From Larix kaempferi (taxonomy: Eukaryota; Streptophyta; Pinopsida; Pinales; Pinaceae), in the NCBI GenBank assembly GCA_027924585.1, contig BSBM01001138.1, positions 11,332,001-11,396,000 on the forward strand: 64,000 nucleotides of DNA, read 5' to 3'. The position numbers and the translations under genes were made by a program. Shown here in pieces: positions 1-12,150 of this stretch. The notes beneath the pieces were generated by a model that was not told where the DNA came from, did no database searches, and was given only the letters and a program-made list of their open reading frames with translations. Position 1 is the stretch's first letter, and each line of letters starts with the position of its first letter.

Positions 1-600
1 TGGTATTTCCAGTTGAAATCTACTTTGGGAGAATCATGAGACCTTTGAGGGCACGTGTCAGACAAAAACAAAAAACATGACCTACCATTAAGCGAGACTT
101 ATTTAGGGAAACTTATTTAGCAAAAAAGCACGACCTGTAGGCTGCAGGGCGTCTCAAGTTGTAGAGATATTTAGCGAGAGTTGACTTTCCTAACTAGCTT
201 GCAGGTCATGACACCGTGATGCATGTACATTGAAAACCAAGGGGGTCATCCATAATTACACCAAAAATTTTACCTATAAACTATAAGTAAAACAAAATTT
301 GATGCAATACATATTCAATTAATAGAAAAAACTACCACTATATTCACTATATTTACCACAACTACCATTACATTTACGGCGGGACCATAATAATTTGCGT
401 ATACAATTAATTTGATTTTTCTGGCACAAATTTTGAAAAAAATTGGTAATTTTTTAAAAAATTATAGTTATAAATGTTAAAATCTGAAATTTTGGGTGTT
501 TGAATCCATTTTTACTATCAAAATAGTCATAATCAATAATTTGTTGATCATGAAAAGCAGTTTGCACTTAGAGGTGAGATATTTTACTATTGGAGGCCTT
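1..600. other. A+T-rich intergenic DNA, nothing recognised
   Basis: No reading frame, RNA gene or element end could be supported here. The short open frame near 496-681 runs into a tandem duplication and has no recognisable protein content. Confidence 0.6.
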
Positions 601-705
601 GTCCATTTTGTGGGCTTACAACTTGGTGAAACTACCACAAACTTTCAAAATTGTCCCTTTTGTGGGCTCACAACTTGGTGAAACTACTACAAACTTTCAA
701 AATAA
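601..705. repeat. 52-bp tandem duplication
   Basis: Two diverged adjacent copies with a period of about 52 bp. The shared core starts TGTGGGCT at 609 and again at 661, and both copies end in a matching ACAAACTTTCAAAAT tract. Noncoding. Confidence 0.85.
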
Positions 706-1052
706 TTCACAAATTGTTATATCTTTGTTGAAAACATCTTTACTTAACTAATGCATTTAATATGCAACTGTAACAAGGTGCTTACAACTCAATATGGGGT
801 AACATTCCCATGTTATTCTTGTCTACTCATAATAAAATAAATAAAACTAACATAATCCATGTTAAACCAAGATCTTGAGAGATATATACTTTTAATTTAC
901 CTTAACTCTAAAGTAAACATATCCTAACATTATATATGATTATCAATATTTTTACTATTTTTACTACTTAAAAATACTAATTTAAAATACCCTAAACATT
1001 TTTTATCACCCCAATTTTTTAAAATTCACTTTTACCACCTTAGTGAAGAAAA

Positions 1053-1230
1053 GTTCCAACTTCCAACCATTATGATCTAACATCATCTTAATATTTTTGT
1101 TTTTATTGCTAATAAGATTACATCATTAATAATAATAATAAGGTTCCAACTTCCAACCAGTTGGTCTAACACCATCTTAATATTTTTGTTTTTATTGCTA
1201 ATAAAATTATATCATTAATAATAATAAGAT
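1053..1230. repeat. 90-bp tandem duplication
   Basis: Two adjacent copies, period about 90 bp, each starting GTTCCAACTTCCAACCA (1053 and 1143) and ending in an ATTAATAATAATAA tract. A few substitutions separate them. Confidence 0.85.
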
Positions 1231-1235
1231 TACAT

Positions 1236-1311
1236 CTTATGGTTTTCTTATTACGCCACATGATATGAAGTTCTTATGGTTTTCTTATTACGCCCCATGA
1301 TATGAAGTTCT
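1236..1311. repeat. 37-bp tandem duplication
   Basis: Two almost identical adjacent copies of a 37-bp unit that starts CTTATGGTTTTC at 1236 and 1273. It directly follows the 90-bp duplication. Confidence 0.85.
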
Positions 1312-3417
1312 TATTAGTAATGGAAAAAAAATGATTCAATATACATGTAACATATAGACCCACTTTAAAGTATGGAGTGAAAACCGACACATGATATGAA
1401 ATCAAAATTAGATGTATTTGAACTACGTGATTAGAGAAAATTTGATTTTCAAAAACTAAAGGCTTTCTATAGACCTGACAGTATAATATAATGTCGGATG
1501 GTGATAGTATTTTAGGCTAAATATTCCATACTATTTCAGAGGTTTGTGAATCTCAATGCACAAACTAGTTTTTGGATTACTGTTAAGTCATTAATCTAGT
1601 AGCATTCAAGTACAACCAAATATAACTGAATTTATGAATGTTTTTTTTACATAATTTTTGTACATTTAAACATGTATTTGTGTTTTTTTTATTATTAGTC
1701 TATACCAAAGCAATGAATATAGTGATCACTTGGTCATAAACAATTTTGATTTTTATATTAATACCAAAATAATTATAATGTTTTTTAAAGTTTTGTAATA
1801 TTTATATATTAAACTTAATATTTTGAAAATATAAATTATTTTGTAGAATTTTTAAAATTTGTTATTTCTATTTTATGATTGGCTAAAAGCTGTGAAGTGA
1901 CAAATCTTCATGGGATGTAAAATTGAATTTTTTTTACTAACTTGATATGTGGTTTGTGTAAGGTTTCATTAATGATAACGAATATTATCATTTTTATACA
2001 ATGTGTTATTGATAATAAGTACAAAATTTGGGTCATGCTAATAGGGGGGGTGGTTGGGGTGGTCGGTTGTGGTCGTCCCCACCCTAGATCGAACCCCAGA
2101 CCAACGTCCAATGACGCCTTCACCTTGCATGCATGCGTCAGCTACTCTACACTGTGAAAAAAAAAATATACAAAGTGTCCCTCCTTATTATTACATGTCC
2201 TCTCATTTTTTAAATGAAATGTACTTTGATTTTTATAGACCTTAAATGCATATATTAATTACTAATTTTTAAAACTTAAAAACTAAAACTAATTTCTTTT
2301 ATTAAAGTAGTAATATATGATTACAACAAGCCATTATCAAAAAAATAAAAACTAATTTCAAAATTTAAAATAACTAAAACTAAAAAATCTAGCAAGCTTA
2401 TTAATTTTTTTTTTTTAAATACTTATTTTTAAAACTTAAAAAAAATAAAACAACTAGTAAGCAATTATTAATTAATTATTTAAAAAGCTTAATTATGAAT
2501 TATTAATAAAAAAATTAATTGTTAATTATTAATTATTAAAAAAAACTTTAAAAACAATGAAAAAGATTATAAACTAAAACTTAATTTTCTTAATATAATA
2601 TCATCGTCAATTATATAAAATAATTTTTATAATATCATACATCAATTATATAAAAAATAACAAGATTAATTTTACAAAATATAACATACTTTTATTTATA
2701 CAAAACATAACATAATTTTACGGTAGGGACTAGCTACTTTGAAGCTATTACTCTAGTTTATATAAGATTGATTTAACCAACTTGTTGCTTTCATTCTTTT
2801 TCTTTATTGCCATAAGAAAATTTTCATTTAATTTAATATTTGAGACAAATGGACACTTCCCTCCCACCCTAACTATAGAAATGCACCTCTAAGTACAATA
2901 ATATTTTGTGGTTTTATTGCTCATTTAACTTATCAACAATCACTAGGGATGATTTGGGCTCCCATAGCTTCATAGCTCTTTAAGCCTTAAAACTCAATTT
3001 CCAATACCTTACAAACATTTACTATATATTAAAAACAAGGACATGATAGCCAACAACATTTTTCCAAACCATTAGAATTTAATTAAATTGAGTACCAACG
3101 AAGACCCTTTGGTTTTCTTTGTAAACATATGACTCTTATGTTAGACCTCGGATTAATGAACTACCGTTTTTGGAGCATAGTAGACACCAACATTTTTAAC
3201 AAGTGTTTTGAAACATTATTCTGGCCTCATATCGTATGCTTTAATAATTTGGAAAGCGAAAATTACCTTACTTGAGAGAAAGTTTTAATCGATAAAGGTA
3301 GTAACTTTTGGTGTTCAAAAACTCAACTTTTTGGATCACCAAAATTGTGTGCAAAGTGATTTGGAAGCTAAAGTACAAATTTCATATGGATAGTTTGTCA
3401 CCAAAATCTTTCACCTT
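1312..3417. other. A+T-rich intergenic DNA
   Basis: No gene seen. A short G+C-rich patch at about 2044-2115 stands out from the A+T-rich surroundings. It contains a GGTTCGAT-like box on the minus strand but no tRNA fold. 2240-2720 is almost pure A/T with long T and A runs. Confidence 0.5.
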
Positions 3418-3484
3418 TGTTATATGGACTTTGACTTAATCATTGATGTTTGTTATATGGACTTTGACTTGAATAATTGATGTT
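3418..3484. repeat. 33-bp tandem duplication
   Basis: TGTTATATGGACTTTGACTT occurs at 3418 and 3451, giving a direct tandem duplication with a 33-bp period. Confidence 0.8.
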
Positions 3485-3722
3485 GTTGATATATTGATTT
3501 TTTAATTAGATTTCAAGTTGCAAATGAGGTCTATGGGGACACCAAATGCACCTATAAAAAAACACATGGTAAAGTCACTAATTTGACCTGGAACCCATTT
3601 GCTAGAATTTTAGTGACAAAGAATGTGTATGTTATGTTTAGATGAAGATAAAAATGAAACTCAAGCCTTGTGTATTTATCCCATTTCCTTGATTTCCTCA
3701 TTTAACACATTCCCACCATGCT

Positions 3723-3789
3723 TCATATTGTGTTTTTAGCATTGATGTTGTGACTCATATTGTGTTTTTAGCATTGATGTTGTGACTCA
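3723..3789. repeat. 32-bp tandem duplication
   Basis: TCATATTGTGTTTTTAGC occurs at 3723 and 3755, in two adjacent and nearly identical units. Confidence 0.85.
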
Positions 3790-4517
3790 CGTGGCACAAA
3801 TTTGTAGGTTGTATGATTATGATATTTCATTGTTACATACAGCTTGACATCATTACCATATTGATCTGTGGAATTTAAATTTACAATGCCTCTATAATTG
3901 TCGACAAGTTAAGTACATGCTTATTGTACTCTATTTTGATTGGTTTTGAGGCTTGGTTTATTTTCTTGTAATGCCCAACCCACCATCCAATTAACAATTT
4001 CAACTGCAATCAAACAATTTACACAAGCCAACAATGAGACATACTTTTCCAAACTAAATAATGCACTCTATATATATTCATAAATAAGTAATGCATAATG
4101 AAAATAATTCATTTTTGCATTCATAAGCACCAAAGCCATGGAACACTTAACTAAATAGTTAATGTGCATTTAAGATCTCATGCAAAGAGAGATGTAAGTA
4201 TCCAAAGTGATAGATTGAAGTGGAAGGTTGTTGGTTGAATTAATATGGTTTGACCAAAATGTAAAGAGGTTGTGGGTAATCAAACAAATAGCTAATATTT
4301 TCCTTGCATTGATCACACTGAACTAGAGTTAATCTTGTAGCTAGTTAGTAACACAATAAATAGGCTTAGTCTTGAGGCCATCGATCAAACTTAAGGAGGA
4401 TTAAGCTCTAAAGTCCTCCCAATAATTCCAACATACAAATTTTAATGTTGTGGATAGTCAATCAAGCAACTCAATGCATGGGAAATGTTGTAAATTATTG
4501 AATTATTGAAATCCAAT

Positions 4518-4822
4518 TTTATAAGGGCATGTACGACCTCTCACTAGCAATGACAAGAGGCAAGAAAACAATAAAATGTTGATTTCCAATGAATTAGATA
4601 TAAGGTCTTCTTGAAAAATTAATAAATGGAAACAACTCTAATTCTTTCATTGTTGATTTTGCCTAGATCTTTTATAAGGGAATGTATGACCTCTCACTAG
4701 CAATGCCAATAGACAAGAAAACAATAAAATGTTGATTTCCAGTGAATTAGATAGAATGTCCACTTGAAAAAGTAAAAAATGGAAACAATTCTAATTCTTT
4801 CACCGTTGATTTTACCTATCTC
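4518..4822. repeat. 153-bp tandem duplication
   Basis: Two diverged adjacent copies with a 153-bp period. TTTATAAGGG marks the start at 4518 and 4671. Both contain the CCTCTCACTAGCAATG block and the AACAATAAAATGTTGATTTCC block. Noncoding. Confidence 0.85.
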
Positions 4823-5551
4823 TTAGATGAGCAGTCTAGGGTAGCCCATTCATTCTAGCCATCCAAATGACATGGGACACAAGGATACACAACATCTTGC
4901 AATCATTATTGAAGGGGAAACATGTTGGAATTCACTAACAAAACATTTAAATCAACAATTAAAGTAGCCCAAACAACAATTTAATGAATCTACACAACAA
5001 TTTCACACATACACCATAAGGTGAAGACCTTTTTACATTGGAAACCTAAGTTGGGAAAACCATCTTTTGATGACAATGCTCAATCTATTTCTTTATCAAC
5101 TATTGCATAGAATTACAAAGTAGCATGGTTCTCTTGTTTATTGGCAATTTTCTCTATAGGAAAATCATAATATCTACCACCATCTGTCAAAGGACCCCCC
5201 TCTTCCTTTTACTTGTTTCATTTTAAAAAAGATTCAATAGTGGTTTTATTTTCCTAGTGACGTAATCAAAAGGTTAGGCATCCCTGACACTTTAGCTTCC
5301 CCAATCAACAATGATCCTCTTTGTTTTATTTATTTATTTATTTTGTGTCTTTCTTGTAGCTGGTGAGGTTATGTCATTAGATGGGTGAGTAGGTGGCCAT
5401 CACGTAAATAATCACCATCACCCCTTTTTCATTCTCCTCTACTTCTCATATGTTGATAATATTTTTAGAACTGAGTTGTATGCCATATTTGTTTTGGATC
5501 CTTTATGTATCACACCTCCCAATTGGGAATCCTTTGGTATCCAAAAGGTGG
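4823..5551. other. intergenic DNA, nothing recognised
   Basis: No coding or RNA gene could be supported. It leads into the minus-strand gypsy remnant to the right. Confidence 0.45.
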
Positions 5552-6030
5552 TCAGTGGAGGAGATAAAAGTACATGGCTTCCACTTGCTTCTCCAAGTCC
5601 ATCATTCCATCAGACTTGAAAGTCACTTGCCTTTTGTTTGATCCCTCTAAGTTGTTGATATGTCCTTGTTCTAATACTACTAGAGGTGTTCTGTCTCTCA
5701 CTATATGTGCTTTGATGAGGTAGGCCTTACAACTTTTAAGCAAGTCCTATTTGCTCTCTCTTGTACAGAAAATTGCATTCATTTTCTATAGGTATGGTCT
5801 TCCAAACATCACCTCATATGCATCAAGTGGTGCAATTTCACATTCTACTTCATCCACATAAGCAATATTAATGGAAACCTTGATTTTACTTCTATCGGTG
5901 ATTCTCATAACATGTTTCTCTTGTGACCATGCTACTTGGCTATATTAGATCATAAGTTTCTAGACCAAGCTTGTCAAGTAATGCTTCATAAATTAGATTA
6001 CAATGAGAAAAATTGTCAAACAAAGCATTT
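5552..6030 (-). pseudogene. decayed gypsy-type retrotransposon protease region
   Basis: Read on the minus strand from about 6030, the translation gives an ALFDNFSHCNLI stretch followed by ECEIAPLDAYEVMFGRPYL. This is the layout of a Ty3/gypsy retropepsin: active-site loop first, then the PLD...GRPYL strand near the C-terminus. A KAYLIKAHIVRD-like segment follows. The catalytic Asp-Thr/Ser-Gly has become Asp-Asn-Phe, and there are in-frame stops, so no active protease is encoded. The assignment rests on motif order and spacing rather than a database search. I am fairly confident of a gypsy origin and not of the lineage. Confidence 0.55.
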
Positions 6031-6236
6031 TCCTTCTATTTCTTCACTTGAATCTTGATTCAAAATAATGCATTCATTTCTCCACTTGCCCTTTCCTGTT
6101 GCAACATGGTGTAGACTATGGATTCATCCAGATCGAAGGTGTTATATACCACTATTTCCTTTGTCTCAGTGGCTTCACTATTTGTTCCTTTCTTGGGATT
6201 ATGCCTCTTTGAATTCAATTCTAGATGAATTTTCCA

Positions 6237-6310
6237 TCACTTCTCATATGTGTGCCCATTTGCATCACCCATACATGTCACAATGCTTGCAATGCCTATA
6301 AGGATCCCTC
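6237..6310 (-). pseudogene. possible gag zinc-knuckle remnant
   Basis: On the minus strand a HCKHCDMYG-type stretch followed by a stop and CKWAH resembles a CX2CX3GHX4C nucleocapsid knuckle that has lost its His and last Cys. It lies upstream of the protease remnant, as expected for gag before pol. The evidence is weak because the motif is short and interrupted. Confidence 0.3.
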
Positions 6311-8106
6311 CTATATTCAGTTGTAGCTATGATCTTCTTGACTTTCATCTTATTGGTTTCTGCTTGGCCCTTCTTTGGCTACCACTTCTTGGAGTCTAGC
6401 TCAATATAGAGAGCCTTGTTGCTCACCTCATCTATTCTCTTCACATTGAGAACCAATAAATGCCTTCAAATATGGATGAATAAAGATCCAAGGTACTTCA
6501 CCTAACCACAATCACGATCCTTGTATATTGTCATCCCTAACCCCATTTGGAACCCTTCACATGAACCAAACTTTATTCTAAATGCATCCCATGTCGCTAG
6601 TGGTATTATAGGGTCAATTTCTTCCACCATGATGCATAAGTTTGGTATCATGTGCATGTACCTTATATCTAGCCTTTATAGCAACCATTATTTTCATCCT
6701 AACCCTTCTTCTTATAAGGTCAATATGTCTTATGGCACACGTGGCATGTCATGTGGTGGCTACACCTATTGTAGTAGTCCCGCTACTTCCAGTGGGTCGA
6801 TTAATCTTTACTATAACTCCCCACCTTGAAACCCACATTTCTCTTTTCAAGATCCTCTAGAAGGATACTTTTCCCCAATCCCTCCCACCTCCCATCATCC
6901 AATATCAACTTGGTCAATCATTCATCCCATCCTAGTTATATTTTTACATAATAGAACTCACTAAACCAAACCAATCAACATCCACTAAACAAGGATACGA
7001 TGAAGAATGATCATACGCAATACCAATGGTAAGGGAGAAATAAACAACATAATTATACTCAATTGGAAGAAACCCTGGTCAATATCATAACTAACGGCCT
7101 TGGGACCAATCAAATTAGATTTGTACCAGCCAACTATGGAACAATAATTATTTGTTCCATTTGAGGGACATATTGTCACTACATCCATAATTCTCTCAAT
7201 ATTACCAAGTTCCACTAAATATGAGTCTTGTGGGGTATCTTCAATCACAATGCCCCATTTGGGAATGTTTCCAACCACTAATAAGGGAACCCTCCTACCG
7301 CCCACACTATTTCCTACCACCTTCCGTAAACAAAATTTTGTGACTAATGATCAAGATACCCATACATTCTCGTCTTCTTCTTCCAACATCTCATCATAAG
7401 TTGGAGACTCTTCTTCCCAACACATATACAACAATTCCTATGGCATACATCTTCAAAGGTGCACTTGCATGTATGGGATTCCTAACCCTAAACCAGGGTA
7501 ATTTTTAGGGGCGAAATTTCACCAATTGGCTAGTTTTGGGGCTTTTTTTCAAAAAATAAATTCGCTATTTGGTCATTTTTAGTCTCTAATATCGCCTACA
7601 TTTACATAAAATATGTTTTTTTATCATAATATTCGCCAAATTTACATGTTTTAGTATTAAAATGTAGGTTTTATATTTAATATTCGCCTACCTATCTATA
7701 TCTATTTTTTTTAAACCAAATTAATCGCCTAGAATACTACACTTAGGTGTAATATTAGAATCTTTAAAAATTGCCCCGCCCTAAGCCTATCAATAAGGAC
7801 GTTACTCATTCAATTTTTAGAGGCCCCTTGCAGATCCCTTAACCCGCTATAGATTCCATGCTTTGTGTGACCGAGTTGCCCATACATAGCACTATACATA
7901 ACCCACATGTAAGTGCTACCATAACTACAACATTATCATTGATTTGGCTTAGTCCCCTTCTACTAAATCAACATCAAACGCCTTCTAAACTGACCTTTCC
8001 AGTGAAGCGCCTTGATGTCTCCCCTTGTAGCCATTGATCCTTTAGATTCTTGGTAAATGAGGTTTGATTGGAAAAAGAAAATCCTAGGTCCCTCCTTCTG
8101 TCACAT
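6311..8106. other. repeat-derived DNA, no gene recognised
   Basis: This probably contains the left parts of the two opposed gypsy remnants. A 111-codon minus frame at 6985-7320 matches nothing I recognise. 7500-7800 is A+T-rich with scattered CGCC and GGGGCG clusters of unknown meaning. Confidence 0.35.
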
Positions 8107-8671
8107 TCCAGATCATAGTCAAAGTGAAAACCTCATTATTCACCATTATGTTGTAGATGAAGGTGCTTCTGCCTACATCATGTCTTCCCTCGTTTACAGG
8201 AAGTTGTGGTCCCCATAGTAGAAAAAATGTCTTGATTGACATTAAAGTTATCAATTCCCTACTCGCTTACAACATCTTTATACTCAAACATAATTATGTG
8301 TATTATGTGAAGGAAATCGACTCATTAGTATTCCACGCCATATAGTTCGCTCATGATGATAAATTTATCACCTTTAACCAGTTTACATATTAGGAACCTA
8401 CCCCACGTTCAAATCTCAACCATGATTTTCCCACCATAGGAAGCACTCACTCCCTTTTTTTTTTATGGAGATGGGACTTAATATCATTAAGGAATTTTAT
8501 TTGCTTGGCAATGATCATGAAGTTTCTCCCCAATTTAATTATACCAAATCATCTCCCATCTACACCATATCATCTTCTATCAAAGAACCACCCCTCCCAT
8601 ATGAGATGCCTTCCCAAATCCATCATTCACCCCTCAAGGAACCCCCTCTGTATTATCTACACCATCATTAA
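8107..8671 (+). pseudogene. decayed gypsy-type protease region, plus strand
   Basis: The plus strand encodes VVDEGASAYIMS, a degraded active-site loop of the retropepsin D-S/T-G-A-S type, followed by a KLWSP segment. After a frame change comes YNIFILKHNYVYYVKEIDS, which has the layout of the conserved YN-LLGRDYVY-MKAI strand of gypsy proteases. An open frame continues to 8671 with no recognisable content. There are stops at TAGTAG after KLWSP, and the Ser/Thr of the catalytic triad is Glu. It is a different element from the minus-strand remnant at 5552-6030 because the orientation is opposite and the motif wording differs. Confidence 0.5.
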
Positions 8672-10336
8672 GTGATAAAGTTTATCCCACCAACAACCCC
8701 TTTATTCTAGATACCATCCATCTAGAGAATCCTATATATCGAATTCATTTCATCTTTCCACCACATGGAGTAGTTGTGACCCCCATCATGGCTAACATCA
8801 ACCTTCCTATGTGGACCATTGAGTTACCTATTTGATATCTTTCACTCCCATATCCATATCCTTCCACTAAACCACCCATTAAATTGGTCTTGTCTCATGT
8901 CTCTCCTCTTAGTGAACATTAACTAGTAACCAAGATCCACCTAAAATGCCTACCTAGAAGATTAAATCTCATGTATAGAAAATTATGGATAGATAGGCCA
9001 CGGTAGGAACATTGGGGGCACCTCCATCCTTGATCCTAGCCTAGAATTGCCTATACAACAACCATATATTAATTCTTGGACACCCATCTTTCTTCCTTTG
9101 GTGACATGTTAGGTCACTCCATTCACCATTATCCCATGGTCCTGTAGCTTCACTGGTGGACTTTTTCTCCCCCCATTTTATTGCTACCTCTCTTTATATC
9201 ACATCCCCTTACACCTGATGGGGACACAACCACCCATCCACAAAATAAACATCAGTATGCTTGGACTAATCACACTTGTGCCATTTGCGAAGTATTTGAT
9301 TATTATATCCATGCTTTTCTACACCTCTTGGCCTCTTGTCACTCCATTGCTTCCATTTGATAATAAACCCCCTCACAAGATCATCCTATTACACAAGCTC
9401 TTCTTTATACTTTACTTAGGCCTCCACATTTCTTGGTTCCATTTGTTCATCACCCACCTAAGTAATGCACCCTCTCATCAATGACCTTTCTCACATAGCC
9501 TATGCCACACTTTCCATTGATGACACCTACATCTATATCACCATCATATGATATCTTTCATATCATATTCTAATCCTTTTTCACATATGATGAAGGATTC
9601 ATTTATAGTATCTAGTTTTTGTATTTAATTTTTAGCATTCTCACACCATGGGTTACCTCACTCTCTTTTGTTGGTTGAGTCACTTAACATACTTTGACTT
9701 CTAGGTTTGAAAGTGGTGAGCAACTCTGCTCCTCTCCAAATTGATTGTATATGTTGGTTGTTAATCTTTATATATGCAATTACATTTTCTTTATTTTTAC
9801 GAAGGGAGGGGAGGATAGGGCCTTTTATTTTCTTAAGGTAGAGGGACATTCTATTGATGTGAGTTGGTCCATATGGTAGGCTCATTGGCACCAAAACACA
9901 TCATTTGACCTTGGGCTTGAAGACAATAAGGCTTATTGTATGTGTGAAGGATAGATCATTAAACACATCTTTTTTTTCACACATCTATGACTGTCCTAAT
10001 TCATGTATATTCTCTACATTAGCATTTAGGTATTGACTATCCCTATGCAAACGCTACATTTTACTGTTTCCCACCTTTTTAATTTTCCATAGGTTCCACT
10101 TAGTGCCGAGGAAATGCCTCGCCACTCTAAGTGATCCAAATTAGTAATAGTAGGTGGAATAGCATAGAGATATTGCAAAGAGAACATTTCTAATTAATTT
10201 AATTCAAGCACAACCTATGTCTTAAAGATAAATTTAATTAGAACTTAATTAATAAAACAATTATTAATGGGAAATGGGTTTATAATAATGTCTTCATTGG
10301 TTATCCTTGGACATATTTATCTTCTCTTTTCTAATT
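8672..10336. other. probable retrotransposon remains, no gene recognised
   Basis: This stretch probably continues the plus-strand gypsy remnant to about 9.6 kb. The 88-codon frame at 9218-9484 has no motif I know. From about 9.6 kb on the sequence is A+T-rich and unassigned. Confidence 0.35.
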
Positions 10337-10382
10337 TGTGTGTGTGTGTGGTGTGTGAAGAGAGAGAGAGAGAGAGAGAGAG
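10337..10382. repeat. compound (TG)n-(GA)n microsatellite
   Basis: A short run of TG dinucleotides is followed by an uninterrupted run of GA dinucleotides. Confidence 0.95.
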
Positions 10383-11039
10383 ATTAATCGCTCCCATCCT
10401 CTAGGTTACATGTGGTTCATGTGGATGAGATAATTAATTATTAATGTCAATTGAACTTCAAGCATTATGTTGTCTAATTAATCATTAATTAAATAATTGC
10501 AATGTTTGATTAGAGGAAACATGCTAATCATAGAATGGTTTATTATTATTTTCATCCTTAGCTCATCCTTTCGGTATTTGGCTTGTTGGTGCTCATTTGC
10601 AACAGAGCCTTAATGTTGTTACTAAATGTTAAAATAATGGTAGTTGTAGAAGAGTTTATTTGTGACATAGGAAAAAACCTCTACTATTAAAAATCCTTTT
10701 TTGAAATATGGTTTATGGAGGTATCCTCTTCTCATTAAAAATCCTTTTTGAAATATGTTTCATGGATGTATTCTCTTCTATTAAAACGATTATAATAGTG
10801 TTTTATCATTGTTTACCGTGTTCATATCATCGAGTTTACAATTATGATATATAGATGCAATTATGATTTTTAGCTAGAGTAACTACAACTTCAATTCTAG
10901 AATTGCTTACAACTTGTTTGTATAGAACATTATAGATATTAGTATCAAGAAAATATAAGGATTGCACATATAATGCATGACATCTCATAAAAGACTTATA
11001 ATAGTTGATTGATAAATTAAATATTTTATAGTTGACCAC

Positions 11040-11420
11040 CCCAAAATTAATTGATAAAATGATTGTAATTTTTCAATTTCGTAAATTATTTTGTAATTTT
11101 GCAATTTCATAAATTATTTTATAATTTTGAAAATTTGTAAATAATTTTATAATTTGTAAATTGATTTGTAACATAATTGTAATTTGCAGTTCTGGTTGTA
11201 ACTGCAACTACAATTTGCGATTGTAAATTTGTAGCTGTAATTGTCCAATTTGTAATTTGTACCTTGTAAATCTAATTAGTAATTCATTATTCTAATTGTA
11301 ATTGTTATTGTAATTTGCAGTTGTGAAATTGTAATAATGTTTGTAAATTGTAATTATAGCTAAGATTGTAACTTGTAATTATAACTGTGATTGTGCATAA
11401 TTTGTAATTATAATTATAGC
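11040..11420. repeat. low-complexity TGTAATT-rich tract
   Basis: About 380 bp built from variants of TTGTAATT, TTGTAAAT and TTTGTAA with no fixed period. It looks like a degenerate minisatellite. Confidence 0.8.
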
Positions 11421-11449
11421 TAATATAACAGACTTTGACATAAATAAAT

Positions 11450-12150
11450 AAATAAAATTGCATCACACACATGAATGAGACTCATCAACATAAACATAAT
11501 ACATCATACACATGAAGATAAATATCAAAAAATAATTTGGCAGTCCATTGAGTTCATAAAAACATAAGTCCATATATATACATAACAATAAAAAATATTA
11601 CAATGTGAACATCAAATAAATGGCCACCACCACCATCACCTAACATCATGTAATGTACCATCATGACCACCTACTAAACACACGTATGACAAACATTATT
11701 TAATGACATACACATCTATCATCACCTATCAAACATAAGCACCTTCTTGCAAACTCATTATAAAAAACAGCTAACATAATCTAACATACACATCAAACAT
11801 CACCTAACATACACATGTAAACATTATCTAGCATCATTTAACATATGCATTTAACATATTTAAACATCATGTAACACACAAATCTAATAATAACATCTAA
11901 AAAAACACAAGCTACATTATCTAACATAACCATCATGAACACATCTAACTAACACGATCTAACATAGACATATATCAAGCACACATGGAAAACATATATA
12001 ACCAACATACACATCACCATCAACATATAAATAAACATCAACATGAACATCAACATCATATAAAAATCATGATACATGCCAAATACATGATACATTCCAA
12101 ATACACAACTCATGATACATGCCAAATACACATATCCAGTCCAATAATTG
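11450..12150. repeat. low-complexity CATCA/AACAT-rich tract
   Basis: The plus strand is nearly free of G and consists of variants of ACATCA, CATCACC and TAACAT. Open frames in this tract on either strand are products of composition, not genes. Confidence 0.75.

Noticed and set aside
2044-2115. G+C-rich patch with a GGTTCGAT box, possible tRNA or SINE
   Set aside because: No cloverleaf, A box or acceptor stem could be formed around it, and no A-rich tail or flanking duplication was seen.
9218-9484. 88-codon plus frame considered as a small gene
   Set aside because: No motif and no supporting splice or regulatory context, and it lies within probable gypsy remains.
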